A DNA stretch of 49,459 nucleotides, from contig DLPB01000021.1 in assembly GCA_002479805.1 (NCBI GenBank), positions 1-49,459 on the forward strand. Reading direction: 5' to 3'. Source of the DNA: Micrococcales bacterium UBA7469. Its GTDB lineage: Bacteria > Actinomycetota > Actinomycetes > Actinomycetales > Microbacteriaceae. The notes beneath the pieces were generated by a model, which saw only the letters and a list, made by a program, of their open reading frames with translations, was not told the origin of the DNA and did not search any database. A program made the position numbers and the translations under genes. Below are positions 14,207-23,400 of this stretch, piece by piece (within the stretch, counting starts at the first letter, position 1; every line of letters begins with the position of its first letter).

Positions 14207-15627
14207 TGGCAAAGATTGTTGTGCTAGGGGCAGGACTCTCAGGCTTGGCAAGTGCTGCGTTACTTGCACAGTCTGGCCACGAGGTAACTGTGCTGGAAAA
14301 GAACAACTGGCTCGGCGGTAAGTCCCGAAGAATCGAGCTGGCTGGCCAGCGCATGGATACCGGTCCAGCTTTGGTTACCTTCCCCGAGGTGTGGCAGCAG
14401 TTTCTGACTACCTTTGACTCCTTGGGAAAAGTAAGGTCTAAAGATCACGCCGACCTAAGCTTCACAAAGCTCAAAGAGGTGGGTAGGTACTACCTCAGAA
14501 ACCACGTCACCGACCTACCAGTTAGGCCAGAGCACCACTGGCACAAGGCGTGGCAGCAGTTCTCCAAAGAACACGATGCGCTAACGCCTGCCATTTCGAA
14601 ACTGCTCACCTCTCACCCGCTTGACCCAAGCGCGCTTCCGGCACTTGGCAAGATGGCAAAGGTTTATGGCGTAAGGCTCACCACCTCAAGCTACATTCGC
14701 TCGCTGGATTACATGCCGCAGGCACTCAAAGAAGTAATCTCGATTCACACGCTAAATGCTGGGGTTTCACCAAATCGCACGCTGGCGCTCTATGCCTCGA
14801 TGACTGCTGCCATGGCATCGCAGGGAATCTCGGTTCCGGTTGGCGGAGTAAATGAAATAGCACTGGCGCTAAGTCGCTTGGCAGTTGCTGCGGGTGCAAA
14901 AATCGAACTCGGGGTCTCAGTGACGTCTATTGGCCAAAGGTCAGTAGCAACTCAGAACGGCAGCTACAGCTTTGATCATTTGGTGAGCTCTTTGGACCCG
15001 GGAGTTCTCAAAGCACTGCAAACCGGCAAGCCAAACCAGCTTGCCAAGCACCGCTCCTGCTCGGGAGTTGCGATTTATGCAGTGCTAAAAGAATCCCTCC
15101 CGGTTGACGTGGTAACCCACTCGGTGATCATGCCGGACGATGCAGACCAGCTTCACAGAAGCCTTGATAAAGCAGTTCCACCCGCACAAACCATGACTTT
15201 CGTGAACTACTACCGCGCCGGTGAAATTTACCCGAACACCAAAGACACGGTTGCAGTGCTAATCACCGCGCCTGCCGATGGTAAAAAGCACGATCTCAAC
15301 AGTGAGTGGGTGCGAAACGAACTGGATCGGGTCTCGCAGAAACTTGGCCTCAAGGTTCCGATCGATGAGCTGTTCGAGGCTTACGAGGTGTTGAACCCCG
15401 ACTACTTCGCGCAGTTTGGAGCGGCGGGAGGTGCGCTTTACGGGGCGACAAAACCGCTTTGGCAGTCTGGACCCTTCCACAGTCCGCAGTACCACAACCC
15501 ACTTCGACCGAGACTCTGGCGGGTTGGGGCATCGGTGCATCCGGGCGGTGGAATCCCAGCAGTACTCGGCGGCACCCTGATCGCCACCAGAGCCATGCTG
15601 CGAAAAATCGGGAAGCCAAAGAAATAA
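14206..15627 (+). CDS. crtI: Phytoene desaturase (CrtI family)
   Basis: The 473-residue flavoprotein has the FAD-binding GAGLSGLASAALLAQSGHEV at the N-terminus followed by VLEKN and GGKSR, and the CrtI C-terminal signature GGGIPAVLGGTLIATRAML. CrtI converts phytoene to lycopene by successive desaturations at the membrane. The GTG start at 14206 overlaps the elongase stop by one base, so translation is coupled. Phytoene synthase (crtB) and GGPP synthase (crtE), usually adjacent, are absent from this window and must be elsewhere if the pathway is complete. Confidence 0.92.
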   Translation: MAKIVVLGAGLSGLASAALLAQSGHEVTVLEKNNWLGGKSRRIELAGQRMDTGPALVTFPEVWQQFLTTFDSLGKVRSKDHADLSFTKLKEVGRYYLRNHVTDLPVRPEHHWHKAWQQFSKEHDALTPAISKLLTSHPLDPSALPALGKMAKVYGVRLTTSSYIRSLDYMPQALKEVISIHTLNAGVSPNRTLALYASMTAAMASQGISVPVGGVNEIALALSRLAVAAGAKIELGVSVTSIGQRSVATQNGSYSFDHLVSSLDPGVLKALQTGKPNQLAKHRSCSGVAIYAVLKESLPVDVVTHSVIMPDDADQLHRSLDKAVPPAQTMTFVNYYRAGEIYPNTKDTVAVLITAPADGKKHDLNSEWVRNELDRVSQKLGLKVPIDELFEAYEVLNPDYFAQFGAAGGALYGATKPLWQSGPFHSPQYHNPLRPRLWRVGASVHPGGGIPAVLGGTLIATRAMLRKIGKPKK

Positions 15628-15646
15628 CTAGCTGTTAGGTATAACC

Positions 15647-16234
15647 ATGACAAAGATTCAAAAGGCCGCCGATACGTCCGTTCCGATTTCAGAGCTGCTG
15701 GCAAACCGCTGGAGCCCAAGGGTTTACGACCCGACTCACGTTATGACCCAGCAGCAGGTAACCAGACTTGCCGAGGCGGCCAGATGGGCAGCATCTGGAA
15801 ACAACGCCCAGCCTTGGCGCTTTGCCTTCACACTGCGCGGTGAAGAGCTGTTCGAAAAGATTTCCGCCGGCATGCTCTCCGGCTTCAACGCCTCCTGGGC
15901 ACCGCAAGCCTCACTTTATGTTTTGGCATTTGCTAACAAATTCAAGGCGGACGGATCTGAACTTGATCGTCACGCTGCATATTTCAACAATGCGCTCGCT
16001 ACCAGTCAGTTGGTCTTTGAGGCCGAGGCCATGGGTCTAAAGGCTCACTACATGGGAGGTGTTTTGCACGATGAAATCCTGAGGTCGGTAGGCGTTGAAG
16101 ATGCCTGGCTAACCTGCGTAATAACCATCGGTGCTCAAGGTGATGCCTCGAACGTTAGCGAAGAACTACAGCAGCGCGAAGCCGCTCCGAGAGAGCGCAA
16201 GCCACTAGATCAGATTCTGATCAGCCACAGCTGA
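15647..16234 (+). CDS. Nitroreductase-family flavoprotein
   Basis: The 195-residue protein shows the nitroreductase pattern: NRWSPRVYDP with the FMN-binding Arg/Ser near the N-terminus, AARWAASGNNAQPWRF, a central ATSQLVFEAEAMGLKAHYMGG helix, and a C-terminal IGAQGDAS stretch. Such FMN enzymes reduce nitro groups, quinones or other electrophiles with NAD(P)H. It starts 19 nt after crtI and may share its transcript, although a role in carotenoid synthesis is not established. Confidence 0.88.
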   Translation: MTKIQKAADTSVPISELLANRWSPRVYDPTHVMTQQQVTRLAEAARWAASGNNAQPWRFAFTLRGEELFEKISAGMLSGFNASWAPQASLYVLAFANKFKADGSELDRHAAYFNNALATSQLVFEAEAMGLKAHYMGGVLHDEILRSVGVEDAWLTCVITIGAQGDASNVSEELQQREAAPRERKPLDQILISHS

Positions 16235-16259
16235 TCGGACTTTTGACACTAACCTTCGA

Positions 16260-17219
16260 TTACTTAGCAGGGCTTGCAAGCGCTCTAACATCGAGCCTTA
16301 GGGTGAGGAGCATGTGCGGCACAGTCAGTGCCCACACCACAACCAGGCCATACCAAAGCAACTGTGTGCTGACATCTGTGCCAACGGTAATCGCCAAATA
16401 AAACACAAACCCAAGCACAAGAATTAGAGCTGGGACTCCAGCCAGCACAGCACTCCAAAATGCCTTAGCTGGTCGACCCTGTGCATGTTGAAGCTGTGAT
16501 CCTCGAAGTTCTAAAGACACCCGAGCGGTGTGACGCAGTGCGTGCCAAAGGCCGAAGTAAATCGCGAATGCAATCAGCGGTGGTGCAACCAGTGAGAGCG
16601 TCAAAAGCAAGGCAAGGTCCAAGACTTCCGAGTAACGTTTTTTGACCAGCAGCCACAAAATTGCGGCGCTTGAGACTGCAGTCATGGCAACAAATAAAAA
16701 TGGAGCTAGCCCCATAGACCAGTTCACCAGGTTGGGTTTTACCGCTTGCAGAGCTTGGCCACTTTGCTCAGACACCAGGGGAATCAGCACCGGAGTAAAG
16801 CCCGACGCGATTGCAAAAGGCAACTTAGGCCAAGAGCTACTATCGGAATTTCTGGCGTTCAGCTCTGACACAAAAGATGCGTCACCGAGACCAAAGTGAA
16901 TGGCGCTCATCAGCACAACCAGCTGGAAGCCCAGCACATTGGCAGCCAAGATTGCCCAGATGACTAAGCCGACAATCGCCAAATAGGAGGCAAAGAAAAC
17001 TACTCGCTGCCAAGCGGTTAGGCTTGGCAGAGTAATCAGGTGGTCAACCGCTCCGTGAGGAATTCCGATCATTAGTGCCACAAGGGCAATCACGACTTGT
17101 AGCTCAATTGAGATGCCGCCAAACGGGGCAAAAACCAGGGCCACCAGAATTCCAGCTGCAACGCAAAGCCTCGAAACAGTTCGAAGATTCTGCAGCAGGC
17201 TGAGTTGGGATTGATTCAC
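16260..17219 (-). CDS. blh: Brp/Blh-family beta-carotene 15,15'-dioxygenase
   Basis: This membrane enzyme cleaves beta-carotene to two retinal molecules. All expected histidine blocks are present in 319 residues: GIPHGAVDH (His55, His60), SAIHFGLGD (His108), LWHALRH (His226, His230) and a C-terminal VPH (His302); these bind the iron centre. Several hydrophobic segments fit the integral-membrane family. Retinal supply implies a rhodopsin elsewhere in the genome, as in actinorhodopsin-bearing freshwater lineages. The GTG at 17219 is only about 30 nt from the start of the divergent cyclase gene. Confidence 0.93.
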   Translation of the reverse strand: MNQSQLSLLQNLRTVSRLCVAAGILVALVFAPFGGISIELQVVIALVALMIGIPHGAVDHLITLPSLTAWQRVVFFASYLAIVGLVIWAILAANVLGFQLVVLMSAIHFGLGDASFVSELNARNSDSSSWPKLPFAIASGFTPVLIPLVSEQSGQALQAVKPNLVNWSMGLAPFLFVAMTAVSSAAILWLLVKKRYSEVLDLALLLTLSLVAPPLIAFAIYFGLWHALRHTARVSLELRGSQLQHAQGRPAKAFWSAVLAGVPALILVLGFVFYLAITVGTDVSTQLLWYGLVVVWALTVPHMLLTLRLDVRALASPAK

Positions 17220-17248
17220 GCTTTGAGTTTATGCCTTTGGAGGTTTGG

Positions 17249-17602
17249 GTGTTCGGTCAGTGGTCCTACCTAGCCATTTTGGGCTTCGTGGTTGTGGCAT
17301 CTTTTTGGTTGGAATTTGCATTCCGGCTTCGAGTACTACGCGATCCAAGGCGCCTAATCAAGACCCTCGCCTTCACCATCCCGCCTTTTGTGCTTTGGGA
17401 CGCCTATGCGATTGCCCAGGGGCACTGGTTTTTTGATCCCGAGAAGGTGACCGGGATTGTGGGACCGCTAAATGTGCCGCTCGAGGAGTACCTATTTTTC
17501 GTAGTGGTTCCAATCGCGGCACTTTTGACTCTCGAGGGAGTGAGCAACTTTCTGCCAACTGTTAGGCGTTGGATTGGTGCGTTGAAAGGGTTGAGTCGAT
17601 GA
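17249..17602 (+). CDS. crtYe: Carotenoid cyclase subunit 1 (CrtYe/CrtYc type)
   Basis: A small membrane subunit with the lycopene-cyclase-domain signature PPFVLWDAYAIAQGHWFFDP, TGIVGP and PLEEYLFFVVVP; the paired Glu residues are the conserved acidic site. Heterodimeric cyclases of this kind close beta or epsilon rings on lycopene or on C50 precursors. GTG 17249 is chosen because a perfect GGAGG lies 5 nt before it; ATG 17231 in the same frame adds six residues but has no ribosome site. The stop overlaps the second subunit start (ATGA). Ring type cannot be told from sequence by eye. Confidence 0.88.
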   Translation: MFGQWSYLAILGFVVVASFWLEFAFRLRVLRDPRRLIKTLAFTIPPFVLWDAYAIAQGHWFFDPEKVTGIVGPLNVPLEEYLFFVVVPIAALLTLEGVSNFLPTVRRWIGALKGLSR

Positions 17603-17910
17603 TCACCTACACCTTGATTGCCGCCGTGATGTTGGTTGCGGTTTTTGTATTTGGCATCAGCGTTCTAAAGTCAGAGCTATTCTCAACCTCTAGGTTTTGG
17701 ATTGCCTACGGCATCGTGGTTTTCTTTCAGCTGGTGACCAACGGCTACCTCACCGGACAGCACATCGTGCTCTACAACCCCGAGGCAATCACTGGGGCAA
17801 GAATTGCATTCGCGCCGATTGAAGATCTCTTCTTTGGTTTCTCGCTGGTCACGCTAGCGATGTTTGTCTGGGAGAAGATCGGCCCCAGCCCAAAACCTCA
17901 GGGTCGCTAG
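17599..17910 (+). CDS. crtYf: Carotenoid cyclase subunit 2 (CrtYf/CrtYd type)
   Basis: The 103-residue, three-segment membrane protein ends with the second-half cyclase signature GARIAFAPIEDLFFGFSLVTLAMFVWE, where PIEDL holds the conserved Glu-Asp pair. ATG 17599 overlaps the first subunit stop by 4 nt, giving a 1:1 coupled pair. With Blh next door the pair probably makes beta rings (beta-carotene for retinal), while a UbiA elongase at the head of the cluster also allows C50 products. Confidence 0.88.
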   Translation: MITYTLIAAVMLVAVFVFGISVLKSELFSTSRFWIAYGIVVFFQLVTNGYLTGQHIVLYNPEAITGARIAFAPIEDLFFGFSLVTLAMFVWEKIGPSPKPQGR

Positions 17911-17944
17911 GCTAACCCTAGATTTCAAAGGATTAGGTAAAACC

Positions 17945-19189
17945 TTGACCGAGTCAACGCAGACAAAATTCAGCCCAGCATTCCAGCGGCTCTGGACCGC
18001 GAGTGCCGCCAGCAACCTAGCCGATGGCCTGCTCAAGACCGCGGCTCCGCTGCTGGCGACAACCCTGACCAAAGACCCGTTTTGGATCTCCACCATCGCA
18101 GCACTGAGCATGTTGCCCTGGCTATTTTTCGCGATCCCAATTGGTGGCTTGGTTGATCGCATCAACCGCAGAAACATGCTGGCGGTTGCTAACACGCTTC
18201 GACTATTCGCCGTGATGATCATCGCCATCACGGTTGGTTTGGATCTGATCACACTGCCGATTTTGCTTGGCGCAATCTTCATCTTCGGCGTCGGAGAGGT
18301 CATCTACGACACCACCTTGCAATCGATGCTGCCCGAGGTATTGACCAAGGACCAGCTCGATCGGGGTAATGCTCGCCTGCAAACGGTCGGCATCACACTC
18401 GCCGAATTCGTCGGAGCACCTGCCAGCGGTTTGCTGTTTGCGGCATCAATCGCATTACCGTTTTACTTTGGGGCTGGCGGAATTCTGCTTGCGGTCATGC
18501 TGGTGCTCTCAATGCCTAAGGCTTACTCGAGCGCGGTGGTGGATGCTGCGCCCAAGGCCAAGACCGGCTTCTGGGAGGATGTCCGCTTCGGCATTCGCTA
18601 CCTCTACGAGGACAAGACCCTGCTCAAGCTTGTGCTGCTGACCTCATCTATCGGATTCTTCTTCGCAGCATCTTCTTCAACCATGGTGCTGTTTTTGACA
18701 GAAACCCTAAAAACCCCGGTGGCCCTGTTTGGTTTTCTGTTTGCAGCCCCCGCGGTGGGTGCTTTGGTGGGTTCGGTAATCACGCCAAAGATTTCTGAGC
18801 GTTTCGGCAGAACGCCGACGATGGCCTGGTCGATTCTGATCTCCAGCGTGCTGGTGGTAATTCAGGGCTTCTCCCCTAACTACTGGGTGCTAACCGCCTT
18901 GGTCACCAGCGGAACCATGGTCATTACCGCCTGGAACATATTGCTGATGTCGAGCTATCACCAGATCATTCCAAGAGAACTGTTCGGTCGAATCCACGGC
19001 ACCCGCAGAACCCTGGTCTGGGGCATGATGCCAATCGGTTCGCTTTTGGGTGGATTGGTTGCAAGCATCGACCTAAGGCTCCCATTTATTGCCGGAGGTT
19101 TGGCCTGCACCATCTTGGCAATCTGGGGCTTTAGGTTCATCATCAACCTCGAGAATTCTTGGATCAACAAAGAGGGCAAGGGGGGCTAA
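17945..19189 (+). CDS. MFS transporter (12 TM, enterobactin-exporter-like branch)
   Basis: From TTG 17945 the product is 414 residues with about 12 membrane segments. Visible features are the N-terminal FQRLWTASAASNLADGLLKTAAPLLA, the loop GGLVDRINRRNML and a helix EVIYDTTLQSMLPEVL, typical of MFS_3/EntS-like proteins. The TTG follows AGG at about 8 nt and leaves crtYf intact; an ATG at 17864 would overlap crtYf by 47 nt. The substrate is unknown; carotenoid linkage is not implied. Its stop overlaps the next gene by one base. Confidence 0.85.
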   Translation: MTESTQTKFSPAFQRLWTASAASNLADGLLKTAAPLLATTLTKDPFWISTIAALSMLPWLFFAIPIGGLVDRINRRNMLAVANTLRLFAVMIIAITVGLDLITLPILLGAIFIFGVGEVIYDTTLQSMLPEVLTKDQLDRGNARLQTVGITLAEFVGAPASGLLFAASIALPFYFGAGGILLAVMLVLSMPKAYSSAVVDAAPKAKTGFWEDVRFGIRYLYEDKTLLKLVLLTSSIGFFFAASSSTMVLFLTETLKTPVALFGFLFAAPAVGALVGSVITPKISERFGRTPTMAWSILISSVLVVIQGFSPNYWVLTALVTSGTMVITAWNILLMSSYHQIIPRELFGRIHGTRRTLVWGMMPIGSLLGGLVASIDLRLPFIAGGLACTILAIWGFRFIINLENSWINKEGKGG

Positions 19190-19518
19190 TGCGATTTGTT
19201 ATCTATGTAATTGACAGTTCTACAAACACCGGCGGACCTGACGAAATGGCAGCCATCGATTCCTTCAACGATCAGCTGCAGTCCAACGGCCACTGGATTA
19301 CCGCTGCCGGCATTGGAGCACCTGCTACCGCGAAGTTGATTGACAATCGAGCCGATGCAGGAATCGTCAACCCAGGTTCACTGTTTGACTCCACTGAGTT
19401 CTACAGCGGCTTCTGGCTAATCCAGGCTGACTCAGAGGCTAAGGCTCTAGAGCTTGCGCTAGCCGGTTCCAAGGCTTGCAATCGCAAGGTTGAGCTCCGT
19501 CCATACCTGGGCCAGTAA
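19189..19518 (+). CDS. YCII-related (DGPF-like) domain protein
   Basis: A 109-residue cytoplasmic protein beginning MRFVIYVID, with the ferredoxin-like pattern of YCII/DGPF proteins: IDSFNDQLQSNGHWITAAGI in the middle and GFWLIQADSEAKALELA near the end. Related proteins occur near ECF sigma factors or as small enzymes of unclear activity. An AAGGGGGG ribosome site precedes ATG 19189, which overlaps the MFS stop. Confidence 0.78.
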   Translation: MRFVIYVIDSSTNTGGPDEMAAIDSFNDQLQSNGHWITAAGIGAPATAKLIDNRADAGIVNPGSLFDSTEFYSGFWLIQADSEAKALELALAGSKACNRKVELRPYLGQ

Positions 19519-19537
19519 ATTAGCTAAAGGAGCCGCA

Positions 19538-19921
19538 ATGTCTTCGAAGCGATCCGTTGCCACCATCAGGACGGTGCTGAAAACCGGTTCAATGGTCTTT
19601 GGCTTGAGTGCGCTTGCTCTCATTGTGGTGCCAGCAGTCTTCATAATGCTGCTTGGGCTTTATTCCACCCCAGAGCTGGAGTGGGCAATGCGAATGATTG
19701 GCATCACCCTAGTGGCCCTATCGGGAAACATGTATTCGGTTGCTAAATATGGTAACGAAACAGGAGTTTTATTCTCTGGACGTTTGATGCTGATTTCAGC
19801 TGCCGGGCTTGGACTAATCACCCTAATAATTCCAGCCGATCACAACTGGTTCACACTGGGCTATGCGCTGGTTGGCTTCGGCTTTAGTGCCGCCTATGCC
19901 TTCGCACTGAGCAGGAAATAA
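19538..19921 (+). CDS. Small integral membrane protein, unknown family
   Basis: ATG 19538 follows AAAGGAG and gives 127 residues with about four hydrophobic segments (starting near residues 14, 46, 76 and 100). The N-terminus is basic. No catalytic motif is visible and I do not recognise the family. It sits in a tight run with the MFS and YCII genes upstream and a helix-hairpin-helix protein 2 nt downstream. Confidence 0.7.
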   Translation: MSSKRSVATIRTVLKTGSMVFGLSALALIVVPAVFIMLLGLYSTPELEWAMRMIGITLVALSGNMYSVAKYGNETGVLFSGRLMLISAAGLGLITLIIPADHNWFTLGYALVGFGFSAAYAFALSRK

Positions 19922-19923
19922 CT

Positions 19924-20181
19924 ATGTCTCATAAACCCCAGCGCGCAATCAAGCGAGCAGTTGCAGCAGGTCGAGACGACTACGAACTGCACGATCAGGA
20001 GTGGCAGAAGATTGGGCTGGCAGCCCCTGCTAGAAGGGCACTGGTTGATGCAAAACTCTACAAAGTTTCAGACCTGAGGAAGATTACCTTGACCGAACTG
20101 ACCGCCATGCACGGCATGGGTAAATCGGCTATTGCTCGCATCAAGGTAATCATGGAAGCGAAAAAGATCAGCTTCCGCTAA
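19924..20181 (+). CDS. Helix-hairpin-helix protein
   Basis: The 85-residue protein has an RNA-polymerase-alpha-CTD-like or HhH tail: IGLAAPARRALVDAKLYKVSDLRKI followed by LHGMGKSAIARIK, whose G-M-G-K hairpin suits non-specific nucleic-acid backbone binding. The first 25 residues are basic. It is probably a small DNA-binding protein; the target is unknown. Confidence 0.75.
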   Translation: MSHKPQRAIKRAVAAGRDDYELHDQEWQKIGLAAPARRALVDAKLYKVSDLRKITLTELTAMHGMGKSAIARIKVIMEAKKISFR

Positions 20182-20184
20182 ACC

Positions 20185-20463
20185 TTAGGAGTTTCGCTTC
20201 ACCCAAATAAGTCCAGCAACTCCCGCCAGCAAGACGGCGGTTGGAGCCACAAAATCAAGTGCCGAGAACCAGTCGGTCTGGCTATTCAGGATGACGAATA
20301 GGTAACCGGCCAACCCCATGCCAACCAACGCTAGGGCAACACCCCGCGAGGTTCCAACGTCGATTCGCTTGAGTTCCTCGCGGCTTCTTGCGGTTGGCTT
20401 ATCGCAGTTTGGGCAAGTGAAATCAGACTCTTGGATTGCTGCGTTGCAGTGCGGGCAGTTCAT
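20185..20463 (-). CDS. Zinc-ribbon membrane protein
   Basis: The 92-residue protein opens with a zinc ribbon, CPHC (Cys3, Cys6) and CPNC (Cys17, Cys20), followed by a charged linker and two membrane segments (about residues 41-60 and 69-87). Such tail-anchored zinc-ribbon proteins are common and mostly uncharacterised. It is convergent with the HhH gene, 3 nt away, and precedes the 3' end of the giant surface-protein gene. Confidence 0.8.
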   Translation of the reverse strand: MNCPHCNAAIQESDFTCPNCDKPTARSREELKRIDVGTSRGVALALVGMGLAGYLFVILNSQTDWFSALDFVAPTAVLLAGVAGLIWVKRNS

Positions 20464-20489
20464 AGCCTCAGCATAGAACTAAAACCCAG

Positions 20490-23400
20490 CTAGTGGGTGA
20501 GCAGGTAGATTTCACCGATGCGCTTGCGATTCACGTAGAGTGCAACGTTTAGCTCGTAGCCAAGACCGACCGGGATCACAACGCGAGATAGATCACCAGA
20601 TGCACTTAGAATCACGATCCAGTGATCACCGACCTTCGCCGAGATGCGTTCACCCTTGAAGCCCCTCACATAAAGCACAACTTTGCCGTCGAACGAACCG
20701 ACGTTGACCTTGTCAATTGGCTCTTCTACTAGTCGAACGAACTGCCTGGTCTGAACCTTGCCGTTGCCGTAGTTGATATCCAGCGCATAGCTGCCGGCCT
20801 TGAGCGCAGGGAGCTTTAGCACCAGCTTGTTAGGAAGTTTTCTCAAGATTTGAACTTTTTTACCGTCGATGAAAATCGACTTCACGAAGTTCAATCGGGT
20901 TCCATTCAAGACAATCTGGCGAACCGTGTTTGAGCTCCAAACTAGTTCTTTCGTCGGTTCGAATACGACGGGTTTCGATGCGACCGGAATGTTAGGAACC
21001 TCGGGGCTAACGCTAACCACAGGAGCTGGCTGAGTAGGAACTACGGCCGCTGCCCAAAGTGCGTAGAGGGTCAAGTTTTGGTAGACGCTCGGGGTGAATG
21101 GGAACGATACCTGGGTCGAGGCATCGTTCAGCACTCGACTCCAACCGACAAAAGTAAAGCCTGGCTTGGCTGGGTTAGCTGGCTGGGCAATGGTTCCGGA
21201 CTGAACAAAGCTGCTGCTAGAAATCGCAGATCCGCCATTGGAATCGAATTGAACCGTGAAGGTTGCCAGCGCAGGAGTGACCACCACTGAGTTTGAGCTC
21301 GATGCCGAAGTTCCAATGGCGTTGGTAGCTGTCACGGTGAAGGAGTAGGTGCTGCCATTGGTAAGACCGGTAACCACGCAAGACAAGGTCGTTGTGTTGC
21401 AGCTAGCGCCGCCGTTGGTGGCGGTGACGGTGTAAGACAGGATGTCCGAGCCACCGCTGACCGGTGCGGTCCAGGAAATCGAAGCGCTGGTGTTACCCGC
21501 GGTAGCGATGACATTTGTCGGCGCGTTCGGTGCGGTGGCAGCAATCACAAACTCAGGGTCTTGGGTCATTTCGATAACCACCTGACCATCGACGGTCGCG
21601 GTCGCAACCTCGGTTGCAACACCGTTTACGATCATGAAGACCTTCGAGCCGACCTTAATGTTCGGATTGATTAGCGTCAGGCTAATCGACTTACCGGCGG
21701 CGGTCTCAGGAACCGTGGCTAGGTCTCCGGTGCCCTTGAGCCAGTGCACAACCACCGAGGTGTAGTAGGCGAAGCTGGAATCAATCAGATTTCTCGGTCT
21801 GGTCAGATCATCAATGAACGAAACACTGAGCACGGTGCCGTTATCCAGTGCACCGTTTGGAACGCTCAGCGAGGCTCCGGTGCCAGACAGTCCGTGGTTA
21901 CCAGACCAAGAGTGTGCACCGGTAATGGTGATGGTGGCGAGAGTGTTGATGTGAGCTGGGTTGATGCCTGCCAGCGAGTTCTGCGTCCACTTGGCGTAAA
22001 GCGTTCTGGAAGCCGATGGAGTGTATGGGTTGCCAAGCGACACCGCGCGGGTGGTCAAAGCCGAATCTTCATACCAGCCGTCGAAGTGGAAACCTGCTCT
22101 AGTTGGGGTTGGCAGGCTGATAGAAGCAGAGCGTGAGACGAAGTCGCGACTGCGTGCGACGCTTCCGCCCTTGGCGTTGTAGTTGAGTTCGTAAGAACCA
22201 TCCAGCCAACGGGCGTAGAGCATCTGCGTCGCACCAGGAGTGTGTGGGCTGGCCAGTTTCGCACCACCATCGGTGAGTGACCAACCGTCGAATACATATC
22301 CGTCACGACCATAGTTAGAACCGGTAGGTAGCGATAGTGCGGCATTGCCAACGGTGTAGCTTGCGGTTGCTACTGCTGCACCTGAGAGCTTGGAGCCACC
22401 ATTCCAGTTATAAGTAACCAGGTAGGTCTTTGGAGTCCACTGCGCGGTAAAGGTCTGATCACCAACGCCAACGTTGTAGGTCACGCCATTTCCAAAGCTC
22501 AGTGACCCATCACTCCAGCCAGCAAAGTCATAGCCGACTCTGGATCCTGGATTTGGCATCGCAAAACTTTGACCTATGGTGCGGCTGAGGCTGGATGGCA
22601 AGTTGTCGCCGCCGGCCGAGTCAAAAGTCATCGTGTAGTCAATTGCCTGCCACTGCGCGTACAGCAGATACTTGCTGTCGGTCACGGTAAAAGAGTCACC
22701 GGCTTGGTAGCTGTTGTTGGACTGATCCTTCCAGCCCGTGAATGTATATCCAGCTCGGTTTGGAGCTGCACTCAAGGTGATGACGTCATTTGCCAAACAG
22801 GTGTAGTCCACGCCTTGGCACTCCGAGTCAATCGTCACGATCCCAGTACCACCGTTTAGCGCGTAGCGCACGGCATAGAGTCTCACCCACTGTGCGGTGA
22901 ACGTTGGTGCGTTCTCGGTGAGAGTGAAGCCATCAAGTGCTCTAAAGGTTGAATTACCATCGCTCCAACCAAAGAACTGATAGCTGTTACCTCCGAAAGT
23001 GATGGTGCTGCTGACGGTTGGGCTAAGTGTGATTCTCGCGTTGTACTTGCCAGAGGTGTTCTGCGGGAAAGTGGCAATCTCATTGGAGGACAATGCGGTG
23101 GCACCGATTGAACCGCGAGCGTATGTAACCGAAATGTCCTTCAGAGTCCAGATCGCGTACAGCGTGACATTTGCGTTAGTTGTGTAAGGACCGCTGTGAG
23201 CAGTGCCGGTTGGGTTGGCGGACCAGCCTGAGAAGTCGTAACCAGTCTTTTCCATGGTGCCAACGTTCGCAAGTGAGATGCCTGCATCACCGGTTGTATA
23301 ACTGGTGGTAATGCCACCGGCTGGAGCACCGGTTGCACCGTTGGTGTTGTAAGTAATCACATAGGTGTTTGGTGTGAACTTTGGATAGAAAGTTACATTC

